Source: Pseudoscleropodium purum
Lineage: Eukaryota; Streptophyta; Bryopsida; Hypnales; Brachytheciaceae
DNA length: 64,000 nucleotides
Assembly: GCA_963969395.1 (NCBI GenBank)
Contig: OZ017797.1
Span: forward strand, 31,806,001 to 31,870,000
Reading direction: 5' to 3'
Positions 1-11,203 of the stretch are shown piece by piece (the stretch's first letter is position 1; each line of letters starts with the position of its first letter). Position numbers and translations under genes: made by a program. The notes under the pieces were generated by a model. It was given only the letters and a program-made list of their open reading frames with translations. It did no database searches and was not told the DNA's origin.

Positions 1-1331
1 AAACATTAGCTGTGGCTTCGAATGTGGCCCACTGTGGCAAAACTTTTGAACAACTCACATACAATACTATAATGTTCAACTTCTAGTGTGTTTGGTAACA
101 TCTACGTAACTCTCTATAGATTAGAGTAGTTTCCACACATTTGACTACTTTGAATTAGTTATTGCGATGTGAACTTTGAATATTAGCTTCGACCAACTAT
201 AGTACGTATTAGGTGTAGGGGAAGCAATTAGACATGTCTTGGCTTAGGGAAGTTATGCTTTTGCTCCAAAAGTTGTTACTTCTCCATGGTGTGTCCCACA
301 TGTGAATCGCCACGTTGTCTCAGAAACCTTTGCTAGAAAGGCATGTATTGTAAAAGTGCACTTTGCATTTCTGAGTGACTCTAAATTGTATGTATATGAT
401 GACTTCAATGCTGTGAACAACGCATTACTTCACAGATTGTGTCAGGAATTTTTTTGAACAATTCTTGTGTTGCTACAATTGAACCCACCGTTGCGATTCC
501 ACATCAGTGCATAAAGTTTTTTTCTATAAATTTCCAAGTTGCCGCCTCAATCACTATGGAGAGCTAGGAGATGCATTTCTATAAAGGTTTGTGCATTTTG
601 GCCAAGTGGGGGCTTGGTGAATTTTTAGTGTGCTACGGAGCCAATGACAAGGCAATTGAAATGGTTGCAAATCTACAATCAAGGCTTCCAAACATTTTTG
701 GAAATTTGACCCTAACCATATCCACTCCATACGGTGTCGTAGCCTGAGAGCCCAATGGCCATTTAGGGATTAAATTAGATCATAAAAATGTAGGAGAAGT
801 GTCATCTCTATGTAGACAATGGCTAGTTGATGGATCTATTGGTGTATTTTGATTTGCTTTGAGCACACCTTAGATACATAGACCAATATATTGGAGTCTA
901 GGGTTGCTAGTGTGTGAGCCTGTGAGCATGTGAGCCTATGAGCATGAAAGCGGGAACTTTTTCTACTAAAATTTGAGGTGAAGGACCTATGATTGTGGAT
1001 CTTGGGATTGCTCATTTTAATGATTTTGGAGACAAAATATTTTAGGATTGTAAGAAAAAAAATATTGTTAATTCAAAGAAAACCCCCCAAAAATTGTACA
1101 TGAATTGTTACATACTAGTGGGGGGATCAAGATTTAGAAATTCATTGTTCAAAATATGTGGTACTAAGTTATTGTATAATTGTATTGATTGGGATTGAAT
1201 GTTCATTGATATTTCACTCCAAAAAACATTTACAAAAAACAATGTGCACAATAAATGTAGCCATAAAACACACAAATCCACTTAAACAATATAGAAAATT
1301 GTAACTCACAAGATATGTCTAATTTGTGAGT
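1..1331. other. No supportable gene
   Basis: AT-rich sequence with no long reading frame, RNA gene or repeat pair that I can defend. Short plus-strand open stretches around 540-840 are interrupted by several stops and match nothing I recognise; they may be transposon debris. Confidence 0.5.
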
Positions 1332-3587
1332 CTAGGTTTCAGTGGATTTGATTGTAGAATCATTGTTTGTAGAAGACTCAGAAGTCTTTCTACCTTCCGA
1401 AGCACTAACATCTAAATACTCTAACACATTTAAAGCATAAGTGTCTCGCCGCTTCTTCGGTTCAGACTTAGAGCAACCAAATTCTACAAATGCCGAGGCC
1501 AACTACTCTACATACACTGGCAAATCAAAAGACTTTTCCGGACTCAAAAGAAGTCTTTTTTTGCGCAATATTGCATCTGAAACATCACTCTATAGGGTCT
1601 GCAAAAACGAATTCAAACATGTTAAAATCATAAACACTAGAATCAAAATATTCACATTGAATGCACACCTCTAGAAACTTACTAGTGTTTTTTTTCTGAG
1701 CAAAACTGAAGACCTCCACCTCAATTACATTAGGATCTTTAGTATTGTCATCCTCTTCCTCTTCTTCTTCTTCTTCTTCTTCTTCTTCTTCTTCTTCTTC
1801 TTCTTCTTCTTCTTCTTCTTCTTCTTCTTCTGTTGTCTCCTCCTCCTCAATTGTCCTCCTCATAGGCAACAAAATTGCGTTGAAAATGGCTTCATCCTTC
1901 TCCAAAGCCACAATATGTTGGCCCGTGCCCCGACATGCCGTAATTGATGCACCTAACAATAAACACATGCAATTCATTAATAAAATTTAGGATTATAAAT
2001 TTAATAAATGAAAATAATATCACTTGAACTTAACCTTACCAATTGCTTTGGTGTTATCAAGAACAATGTCTCCTTCGCTTGTTGTTCCTTCAATGATGAA
2101 TTGAAGAAGCGTTGCATTTTTCTCACGAGGATCTCACCAAAGTATGCCTTCATTCATTGTCATACTATTAATGGTGGTGTAGTTGATCAACATATCATCA
2201 CGTTCAAGATCTACTTTGGTCTTCTTCATTGCTTTTGTCAATCTGAACTTGAACTAAGACTTGCGTCTCTTGTCAAGCTTCTTCACTAGTAATGAGATTC
2301 CGAACTTCATTATCTATAAGCATTTAATTCAAGTAAACATCAGTAATACATAATACAATCAATATTTCAAGAAATTAAACAACAACACAATTGCAACACA
2401 TTCATACTGTGTTTGCCGGATTCATGGCTGAAGTCAAGTACATGCGATTGATTCCCAACCACTCTTTAAACTTCAAAAACGGATACACCTGAGTCAAACC
2501 GACTACCACACCCCTTGCCTTTGCACTCTAGGAATGAAAAATGACAAAACAACCATTGTCTTGCAAATGCTTTGTCGCAAACACAATTGCCTACTCAATC
2601 TCTTTGAACTCCTTATCAGAGTTCCATTGGGACATATGGTTTGCTGGAACGAATACTCCCGGAATAGGGAGGTTTTCTTGAAGGTCAAACAAAATGAGAT
2701 CCACTCTAGCCTTCTTGCTCATCTTGCCATTGAACATGCGATTTCTGCCATAAGCCAACTGCACACAAAAATCTATAAATGATTCCAAATTATGAAAATA
2801 ATGGGTTCATGCAATATACTTAGATTCTTCAATGGCAAAATTACAAAAACACCTTTGTTAAGAACTCCATCACTTCCTCATAGCATGATCCATTGCTCTT
2901 GCCATCATTTTTCATCTCATCAACGATAGAGTTGTTGAGGATCAACTCTTCCGTGTTCACCTCCTAGTCATCTCCTATGACAATCATTTGGGTGCCTTGT
3001 GTGACCATCTTTTCAGTGAGCTCTTGCAAGACCACCTTCCTCTTCATGCAGCTACATGATCTAGTCTCCATCTACAATCCTTGGTCCATTGTAGAAGACC
3101 CTTGGATTTGATCTCCACCCTCCACTTTCTTCTTCCCTTTACCTTTTTCCTTCCCTTCCATCTTTGCCTCCTTCTCCTTCTCAACCAACTTTGCTAAATG
3201 CTCTGTTCCCTTCTTCTCCTTGTTGGCCTTCATTTCTTCCTCCTTTTTCTTCTTCTTGTCATCTGCAATTGTTTTCCATGCAATAGCTTTCTTCTTTTGG
3301 GCATCGAAAAGGTCCACAAACTCGGGCACCTCTAAATCAATCATTCCAAGGCCGTCAAATGATTTCCGAAATGCAACTTCTGAAAAGTGGGTGTAGTCCA
3401 CTGGGCACTCCAAATACCATCCACCACTGGTCAAATTAGTTGTAGTAAATGTTTGGAGCTAAGTGGGTGTATACATGCACTCTTTTGAACTCTGATCCAA
3501 CTAAGACGTTAGAAAAGGAGGTAGAGAGCCTTGTGACATAGCGCCCTTTGGAACAAGCTCGAGCTTGAAGTACCTAGAATGTGAGTA
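1332..3587 (-). pseudogene. Beta-class DNA methyltransferase-like gene, decayed, intron-bearing
   Basis: Read on the minus strand, four exons join with consistent phase: 3587-2853, 2758-2408, 2313-2040 and 1952 onward. Introns of 94, 94 and 87 bp have GT-AG ends. Exon 1 gives a region ending in a lysine/glutamate-rich helix. Exon 2 has VDLILFDL followed later by GCFVIFHS, the place of motif IV (catalytic D/S/N-PP-Y/W) and the next strand in N4/N6 amino-methyltransferases; the PP pair is not present. Joining exons 3 and 4 restores EGDIVLD...KAIGAS then GQHIVALEKD, which looks like the AdoMet-binding motif I and the following acidic strand. The order IV before I is that of beta-class enzymes. 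A poly-Glu stretch and a basic PKKRR tail follow. In-frame stops (TAG at 3074-3072 and several more, one TGA before motif I) could all come from CAG or CGA codons, and the tail (stop 1334-1332) needs one frameshift. The first exon(s) are missing; a Gypsy remnant begins just upstream. Enzyme class is inferred and activity is unlikely. Confidence 0.5.
1757..1830. repeat. (TTC)n microsatellite
   Basis: About 24 uninterrupted TTC triplets. On the minus strand it encodes the poly-glutamate run of the methyltransferase-like gene, so its length can vary without shifting the frame. Confidence 0.95.
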
Positions 3588-3881
3588 CTGAATACTAGTT
3601 ATATTTCTTGCAAACACAACGACAAGATCCACATACATATCACCAACAACTCCCTTCTAATCTATCGTACACCGGTGTTTTGGGTTCCTAAGAACCCTCA
3701 TTTTTCTATTAATTTTGTGTGTTGAATACATTTGCTATAATTCCTTCCATCTCTCTCCTTTTCTCCTCCTCCATAACGGTTACCTCCTAAATCCAACTTA
3801 CCCTAACCGCTATTTGATTCTAACTGCTTCATATTGAAGATCCGATTAGCACAACCTATGACACCTCGTTTATCTCACCTC

Positions 3882-5081
3882 TTATGCCATAATACTCATT
3901 ATCATCTCCTCCCTAGGTTCCGTAGCTCCTAAAGTGCATGGGACCTGCTCTGTACGATGGTGGTATCTTTTGAATTTTGCACCGTTGTATTGTTTTTTCA
4001 AAATTTCCCCTTCAGGAGTGCTCAAACTATAAGAGCTATTGTCGAAGTGTTGGTGAATCACAAAGGGTCCTAGCCACTTTGGTCTAAATTTCTGCCCATG
4101 CTGTTTCACTAGCCAATGATCCAGCATTAATACCAATTTTCCTGGGTTGAATTCCACGGTCTTCTTTTGAGCATCATGGTGTAACTTTTGTCTTTTTTGC
4201 AATGCCTCGTAGTTCTGCAACGTCCATCTACGGTTCTCATCCATCTTCTCGAGTAAATGCAACCGAGCTACCACTGAATTTGAATCCCCCAAGCCATGCT
4301 TCACAGTGGTACGAAGTGACCTTAGTTCGAGTTCCACAGGCATCACAGCTTCTATGCCAAAGGCTAGTTGGAATGGCGTATATCCAATTGCAGTCTTGTG
4401 AGCGGTTCGGTAAGCCCAGAGCGCTTCTGACACATACAAATCCCATTCACGACGCTTCTCCAGCACTACCTTACTGATAATCCCGACCAATACCCCATTA
4501 GTCTTTTCCACTAGGCCATTTGCTTGCGGATAATAGGGATTCGCCCTCCTATGCTTCACAGATAGCTTCTGCAAGAGTCCAGTGACAACTTCCTTCACAA
4601 AATGTGTCCTCTAATCCGTCACGATTTCCAAAGGACATCTGTAGTGGCAAATAATTTGATTATAAATGAACTCCACTGCGACCTTCTTGTTGCAATATTT
4701 TACCGGTGAAGCTTTCGACCATTTTGATAAATAATCGGTGGCAACAATCAAATATTCGTTACGTTTTGCTGTTAGAGGAAGTGGGCCAACAAAGTCCACG
4801 CCCCACTTTTCAAATATCCCCATAGGATAAATAAGATTCAACTTAGTGTAAGTCACCACACGCTTCTCGTATGCTTGGCAGCAATGACAGGTTCTACAAA
4901 AACGAGCACAATCTGCAAACATCGACGGCCAATAATATCTCGCTTGTAATATTTTCCGTGATGTTACCTCAATAGCAAAGTGACCGCTGCAAATTCCCTC
5001 GTGGCAATGTTGCAATACCTTAGCTGCTTTCTCGGGAACCAACACATGTCGAAGAATCCCATCTTTTCCGGCTTGATACAA
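3882..5081 (-). pseudogene. Gypsy integrase (zinc-binding, core and C-terminal parts)
   Basis: The first part carries the H2C2 zinc-binding signature, ending CRTCHCCQAY, preceded by RYYWPSMFADC. The core follows with WGVDFVGPLP (first catalytic Asp) and IVATDYLSKW. The second Asp lies in EIVTD, followed at once by a TAG in place of the usual N/Q codon and by RTHF where GTHF is expected: two transitions side by side at 4611-4616. The core resumes with HRRANPYYPQANGLVEKTN, whose E is the third catalytic residue, and ends with a C-terminal domain containing LGPFVI. It would insert retrotransposon cDNA into nuclear DNA; this copy is interrupted. Confidence 0.85.
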
Positions 5082-5105
5082 CTCATCGCCTATGAGAGTG
5101 TAAGA

Positions 5106-6470
5106 CTAACTCCTTCTCCGAATCTTGCGACGCTGCTGGGCCGTTACTCCAGCAGGAAAACTCGAATCTCGCAAATAGGCTATTATGTCCGTATGTCCAA
5201 AATCCACGGTGGTACCCATTATCGTCGGTTCTGGCACAGTAGTTAATGCGAAGCACTCAGGTTCGTCAGACAAAGTACCCTCATTTCCCTCTGGCGGCTC
5301 ACCCAAATCCAGGAGTAAGGACGCGTGGCTTGCCCTCGTACCTTTGGAAGTCTTGATTATGACGTCATACACTTGTAATGCGGCCACAAGACGTGCTATT
5401 CTTCCCTCAGGATTGGTTTGTTGCACGAGTAACTTGAGGCCCTCAATCTCGCACTTCACCAAGACTAGGAACTTGCTCGCCATTAAATAATGTTTGAATT
5501 TTGTACAAGCAAATAACAATGCAACTCCCAGCTTCTCCAATGGTGAATATTTCACCTCGTAAATACTCATTAGTCAACTTGCATAGTACATGGGGTGTGC
5601 TCGGCTACTAGCATCGTTTTGTAACAGCACCACGGCCACCGCAAAATCCGAGGCTGATGGGTTTAGAATGAATTGTGCCTCCTAATTCGGATTGCGGACC
5701 ACAAGGCTTATAGATAATCGTGACTTGATATACTCAAAAGCTTGATCGCAATCCCCGGTCCAAGCAAAAGGTCTAGATCTTGCAATCAATGCGCTTATAG
5801 GCCGACCTATTCCAGCAAGATTGGGAATAAAACGATTGTGGTAAATCGTTGTTCCCCAAAGCTTGGACACCTGCTCTCGAGTTGTAGGCGGGTTCATCTC
5901 TATTATACATTGCACCTTCGCGGGATCCACCTTCAAGCCTCCCTGAAAGACAACATGGCCCAATAATGGTCCTTCTTCGAAACCGAGTTTGCATTTGGAA
6001 GGGCTCAAAGAACAACCATGTTCTCTCAATCGTCTGAAGGCCGCTTGGAGTTGCTCCGCATGCTTAAGTCTATCACCGTACACAACAAAGTTGTCCAAAT
6101 AAACCCGTATAAACTGACCTATATATAGACCAAATATCTTGAGTTGAACCTGCTGAAATGTCCCCCCTGCATTGCATAAGCCAAACAACATACGCAACTA
6201 GTCAAAGGTACCCCAAGGGGTGGTGAACGTAGTGTATAAAACACTATCGGGGTGGATCCGCACCTGATGGTATCCCAAATACCCGTCACAAAACAAATAC
6301 ATTTCGTAACCCACCACTTCGTCAAACAGTTCATCAATGTGAGGGAGAAGTTGCTAGTCTTTCTTCGTGAATTGATTCAACACTCGGTAATTAACACATA
6401 CACGCCATTTTCCACCTTTCTTTGGTACAATAACGACCGACATCTGTGACAAGTCACAAACAAAACAACA
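5106..6470 (-). pseudogene. Gypsy reverse transcriptase and RNase H
   Basis: The reverse-transcriptase part runs from about 6450, including a GYLGYHQVRI segment and the LFGLCNAGGTFQ motif. The catalytic loop reads VYLDNFVVYG, so the second Asp of the usual YLDD is Asn, a single G-to-A change expected to kill polymerase activity. The connection and RNase H-like region follows to 5106 (GDCDQAFEYIKSRL and beyond). Several in-frame stops and a likely frame change near 6120-6337 interrupt it. It continues in the same frame as the integrase, as expected for one pol polyprotein. Confidence 0.8.
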
Positions 6471-6490
6471 CGTGGCGTATTAGTCCGGAC

Positions 6491-7187
6491 CTAATGCTGT
6501 GGGCTCTTGACTTGATTACTGGTTTGCCCCTGTAACAGGAACAATTTTAAATCCTTCATTTCCGCCATTAATTGCGACAATTCACTCTCTGACTGGCTCC
6601 GTCCCTCTTTCCCCTCCACTTGCTTCACAGAATCTGACTTACTTTTGGTAACACGTCCGTATCCACCAATGTTGTTGACGGACTTTGGGCAATGCTCCAA
6701 AGATTTAACTCCTTTCTCTGTGCAAGTGACAAAGTTGCTTCGAAAGTAGTTGGTTCCTTTCAAGGCACAATTTCTTGAATTACCGGTCTTAAGCCTCCTA
6801 TGAAACTTTGCAGCACCAATGCATCCACACTACTCAAACTGGCAGACACACTCTCAAGAGTCTTTGAACGAGCATCTCCCTCGACTGAACCAGGTTGGTT
6901 CAAACTCCTTTGGATTCGTGCCTATAGCTCCCGTATACGCTCGCTAAATTGCCACACTGTCTCTTCAAGTCGTTGTCTCAACATGCTAAGCATGCCAAGA
7001 AGATTTTTGTAACTTTCTTGCTCTTGGAACTCGGCAACTAAAGCCACTGAAAGTGTTGACCACGTTGCGCGAACATCGAGGGATTGTCGATCATACTAAA
7101 AAGAGGCAGTATCGTCAAGATGAATCGGCAACAATTCCAACCACACCCTCCGTCCGATCGCCGTTTGCCATGCAAGCGCGTTTGAAT
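6491..7187 (-). pseudogene. Gypsy gag remnant
   Basis: Minus-strand translation in mixed frames gives a retrotransposon-gag-like pattern (DVRATWSTLSVALVAEF, then a stretch with LRQRLEETVWQFSERIREL) followed toward 6700 by a basic stretch with a possible damaged zinc knuckle (CTEKGVKSLEHCPK). It lies immediately upstream of pol. It is broken by stops and frame changes and is cut at 7188. Confidence 0.6.
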
Positions 7188-7385
7188 CAAGGTTGATACG
7201 ATGTCTAGACGCGGACGTTGTGTCCGCAACGTCCGCCGGGACCGCCCCGTACGCCTATCCCCTCGTCTGCCTGTCCCCCCGTCCGCCCCGTCTGCCCTGT
7301 CCGTCCGCCCCGCTTGTCTGCCCTGTCCGCTTTGACGGCCCTGTTTTCCCTGACCGCCCTACCCAAACTGCCCTGCGGTCACTCC
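7188..7385 (+). mobile_element. hAT-family terminus, 'B-type' end facing right
   Basis: Starts CAAGGTTGATACGATGTC and continues with CGGACG/GTCCGC motifs that align with the left end of the complete miniature element at 39209 (CAGGGTTGACACAACGTC). It then becomes a pyrimidine-rich run of GTCCGCCC-like units before turning AT-rich at about 7386. It abuts the Gypsy gag. Either it is the left end of a long element extending right, or a truncated copy; no matching right-hand 8-bp duplicate was found. Confidence 0.65.
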
Positions 7386-8046
7386 CTTAATCCTTAAACA
7401 ATTAAATATTAAATGAAGTGCAATGATTCGCGATTTGACTCATATTTTCAAATGTCATGAAATTTGTGCATAAGGAAGATATTCCTCATCCCCACATTCT
7501 ATTAAAAAATTTCAACCCAAAATATACAAATCTACAGTCACACGTATGCCCAAAAATTATATATTGCCCCAAAATACATGTTCGTCTTCTAGGGATTCAA
7601 CCACATAGGAAAAAAAATTAAAACAATGTCTCTTATAAGTTGAAAGATTATAAAGTTTGACCATGAGTTCGTGATAGTCTTGAAACTATGAAAAAATTCC
7701 AATTCATTTTCAGAAGGCAAACTAAAAAAGTTTGTGACTTCAAATATATATATATATGTACTATTTAAAAAATCGAGATCAACACAAATACAAACATAAT
7801 CAATATGGGCAAAATGTATTCAATTTAATATAAAATACCATATATTGTGAACTCAAAAATTTACATATACCATATAGTGTGCATATTAGGCTAATTGCAC
7901 ATATAATTTTTTTCATTTCAATTCTATATTTCTAAACTAATTTTTAATGCCTATATAACCTATTCAACTACTACTTCTACACTACCAATCTAATATAAAT
8001 GGCGGAAATGTTCATCTGGCATCGGCCAACAATATGTATTAGAAAA
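7386..8046. other. AT-rich non-coding stretch
   Basis: Very AT-rich with a short (TA)n run near 7747. It lies 3' of the kinase-like gene and contains no feature I can support. Confidence 0.5.
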
Positions 8047-9480
8047 TCACGTAATCACATGGGCCAAACTAGTATTTTCATCGTTAGTCTTCAAAGAAAT
8101 GCGCTTCAAGTAAGCATAAAACACTTTTGCAAAGTCATGAAAAGCAAATTGTGTCGCACTAGGTGTTTTAAGTAGTAAGTTGAAATACGCCTCTGACATG
8201 TTTCCATTCATCCGCCGAGCAATTTTTCGAACGGCATACTCTTCCGACTTACGTGAATACATCGGAATGACTTCCACATCTGCACCTGCTTTATGCAAAT
8301 ATACAATACGTGGATCCACCCACCATCTCCTCTGCAAAGTCTGTTTCATCTCATCTACTAATGTGAATGTGTACAAAGACTTCATTGGTTGAGAAGCTAA
8401 GGTGGTCATGCTCCAATCGCAAACTCCAATGTACACACGTGACTCATCCTCTGGAAAATGCAACAAGATGTTGTCTGGAGAAAGATCATTGTGCAAATGT
8501 CCAACAAGATGCACTGCATACATTATATGCATAAACGCCTATGTAAGCTCCGTGCGCTTCTTCTGATATTGCCCTAAACGGTGAGCTTTTACAACCTCCT
8601 CTTCGGTTGGATTTGTATACATCAAACGGATTTGAATGTTGTTTGGATAGTCCTTATCCATATTCAACATTTGTCGAAGAATTCTACCGTTCCACCAATA
8701 CGCATAACCTTCACATGTAGTTCCGTGCACCGTAGTAAACCGTATCACACTCGCGTGTGGAATTCGAATAGCTATTGATTTGTTTTGATGTTCTAACTTT
8801 GCAAGATCGGATCGAGTTTGGTGGTGAATGGATTTCTTTGCCGCAAACTCCCAATAAAGAAGTATTCCTGGACATCCTTCAATACGGACCTTTCGAATCG
8901 TTGCATATCCACCTCTCATCGTTCTATCATCAACAGCAATCACGCGTGTTGTATCTGGAAGTGCTATGAGGTGCCATTTGGTCCTTTCTGCTTCAGCAAC
9001 TCCATCATTGTTTTTTCACCAAACAATCGAATCAACTCGATTGTGCCTTTTGGCGAATGGAGCACATTGCCCCCTAAATAAGTTCGCTTTTAGAATCACT
9101 TCTTCAAATTGGGCGTCATTGGGTCGATATTCCTTGCCATATTTAACCAAAATGACTTTGGAATTCCATAAAGCATCATGAACCTTGTTCTCCAAACATT
9201 TGGTGAAGTGCGTTTTATGCATTTCGTCATGCCACTTCGCAACATTCAATGCATCCAACAACATCTGTGTCATGTTTACCTTGAATTTAGACACGCACTC
9301 CTTTTGATATCTGATGTACTTATTGTTTAAAGACAATGTTGTTTCCGATTCATAAAATTGAACGATGCGCTCGATCATGAATTTCTTGCATTTTTCCGAA
9401 GGACTTTGGCGAGCTACCTCCAAGTTTAATGGTCCCTCTCCATGTTTTAGCTTCGCAACTTTCTTCTTCCCGTTCGGCAT
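8047..9480 (-). pseudogene. Atypical protein kinase-like gene
   Basis: One minus-strand frame from ATG at 9480 to 8047, 477 codons, with two in-frame stops: TGA at 9018-9016 and TAG at 8541-8539, both one transition from CGA and CAG. Residues 1-150 are a lysine-rich helical region of unknown role. From about residue 180 a kinase fold can be read: a loop MRGGYATIRKVR in the place of the glycine-rich loop, EFAAKK with the ATP-anchoring lysine, HNDLSPDNILL as catalytic loop (HRD changed to HND, Asp and Asn kept), CDWSM in the place of DFG, and WWVDPRI near the activation-loop end. The metal-binding Asp is kept, so an active ancestor is plausible. A GC island lies 195 bp upstream of the ATG. I do not recognise the family; its place among transposon genes suggests it is element-borne. 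Confidence 0.6.
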
Positions 9481-9674
9481 CGTGACAAATGAAATTGATA
9501 TTGATCAAATTTTTTAATTTAAAATTGAATTCACGCGCACGTGTCCAAAAAATTGGCAACAAAGGGGCCCCAATAAACCACTCTTGCCTTGCCTCGGAAA
9601 GGAGCCAATGGAGGATGAACCACCAAGCTCTTCGCTCCACCTTGTATTCACAAAGGGCAAAGCAAAAGTGACAA

Positions 9675-10189
9675 TGCGGACGGCCCGTCTGCCCCATCGG
9701 ACGGCCCCAAACCATCCGCTCGATCGGACGGGCCGGGGGTGGCGGACGCATCGGCCATCTGCCTCCCCGAAACCCTAGAGCCTCGTTCGCCCGATCGGAC
9801 GGCCACGGGCGGACAAATTTGGTGTCCGCCCCATTGGACGGCCCAAACCGTCTGCCCGATTGGACGGGCCGCGGGTGGCGGATGCATTGGCTGTCCGCCT
9901 CCTCGAAACCCTATAGCCGCGTCCGCTCGATCGAACGGCCACGGGCGGACAAATCTAGCGTTCGCCCGATCCGACGGGCAGTGACAGACGGGCCGCGGGT
10001 GGCGGACGCATCGGCCATCCGCCTCTTCAAAACCCTCCAGCCCCATCCGCCCGATTGGACGGCCATGGGTGGACAAATCTAGCGTCCGTCCGATTCAACG
10101 GGCAGGGGCGGACGAATTAAGTGTCCGCCCGATCCAATGGCCACGAGCGGACAAATCTGGTGTAAACCGATCGAACGGCAAAGGACGGA
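9675..10189. repeat. GTCCG/CGGAC island with degenerate tandem units
   Basis: GC-rich block in an AT-rich setting, built of GGACGG/CCGTCC words. A longer unit recurs near 9727, 9865 and 9978 (sharing GGTGGCGGACGCATCGGCC or close variants), i.e. an irregular tandem repeat of roughly 113-138 bp. It lies upstream of the kinase-like gene. Open frames in it are by-products of base composition. Confidence 0.8.
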
Positions 10190-11203
10190 TTGCTCTAATA
10201 TATATATTTTTTATATGAGTTTTGAATTTGATTTTGTTTTCAAGTCTTAAAAGAGGCTTGGAGTCTCAAAAATGGTGCATCTGAGAGCTGATCCGCTTTT
10301 TTCATCTATTTCTTTGAATGGGAATATTTTTTTCTCATTTTTCAGACAAAGAAAAATTGATGAGGAATTAAAATCAAGTGGTTTTGTATTTTTTCAAAAA
10401 TTTGTAATTTATTTATAAATTTTCAAATGACTTGCATCATAGGTCCCTATTGTGACCCTAGGTCTTTCATAAATGGTGCACTTGCAATTTTAAATAAAAA
10501 TGGAAAAGATAAAGAGAAGGATTAATTCTTGTATTTAATAATGTTTTTTTTTCTAATGCATTCCATCAATGTACTTGTCAATTAAAGAACCATAAATAAA
10601 CCATTTTAGTGAACTTCCATATTTGAAAATAGAATCTAAAGAAGAATCACTAATTGTCTAATTTGGGCATTTCTTCATACCAATAAGAAATCATTTTAGT
10701 TTTTAGCAATCGTTGAATGAAGAATAAAAAAATTTCAAATATTCAAATAATTCAATCTTTCATAAATTAATTAGAAATATATTTATACCATTTACGAGTT
10801 TCTAAATGTAATAAACACACAACAATAATTTCAAAATACATACCATGCTAGTACATATTTAACCTCGAATGCTGAATTCAAAAATAAACATAATATGGCT
10901 CTTACAAAGTTACATTTCTTCTTCATATTTTTATTATTTATCAAAGTCGCTTATAGCCTTATACATCAACGCTATTATAATATAATACAATGATGTCTTC
11001 AACAATATGCTTGCTTACATACATACTTGGTGCACACTATTACACAACACTTTTTGAAAAAGTGAACAAAATTGTTGTTCAAAATTGTTCTATTCATTTA
11101 AAATTTTGTACTACTTCTACCAATCTAGTGCTCTATACTTGTCGTTAGAGTAAAAATGAGAAAATCGAGCAAATACATGCTCACTATATACTTGCATGTT
11201 TTT
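10190..11203. other. AT-rich non-coding stretch
   Basis: No coding or RNA feature seen. It lies between the 3' end of the UIM gene and the island upstream of the kinase-like gene. Confidence 0.5.

Larger units (their letters stand above)
3882..7187 (-). mobile_element. Ty3/Gypsy LTR-retrotransposon remnant
   Basis: On the minus strand the order is gag, reverse transcriptase, RNase H, integrase, which is the Ty3/Gypsy order (integrase last). Pol runs in one frame from about 6470 to 3882, broken by a few stops. I could not identify a pair of LTRs, a primer-binding site or a target duplication, so the ends given are those of recognisable coding sequence. At 7188 the gag sequence stops exactly at a hAT-type terminus, suggesting that a later hAT insertion or rearrangement cut it. 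Confidence 0.85.

Noticed and set aside
1745..1990. Plus-strand poly-serine ORF
   Set aside because: Product of the TTC microsatellite read in another frame; the opposite strand carries the spliced methyltransferase-like exon.
9584..10082. ORFs in all frames across the GC islands (also at 12661, 15278-15722, 19535, 20770, 24476, 39198)
   Set aside because: GC-rich repeats have few stops; translations are low-complexity Arg/Gly/Pro/Ser and change with every island.
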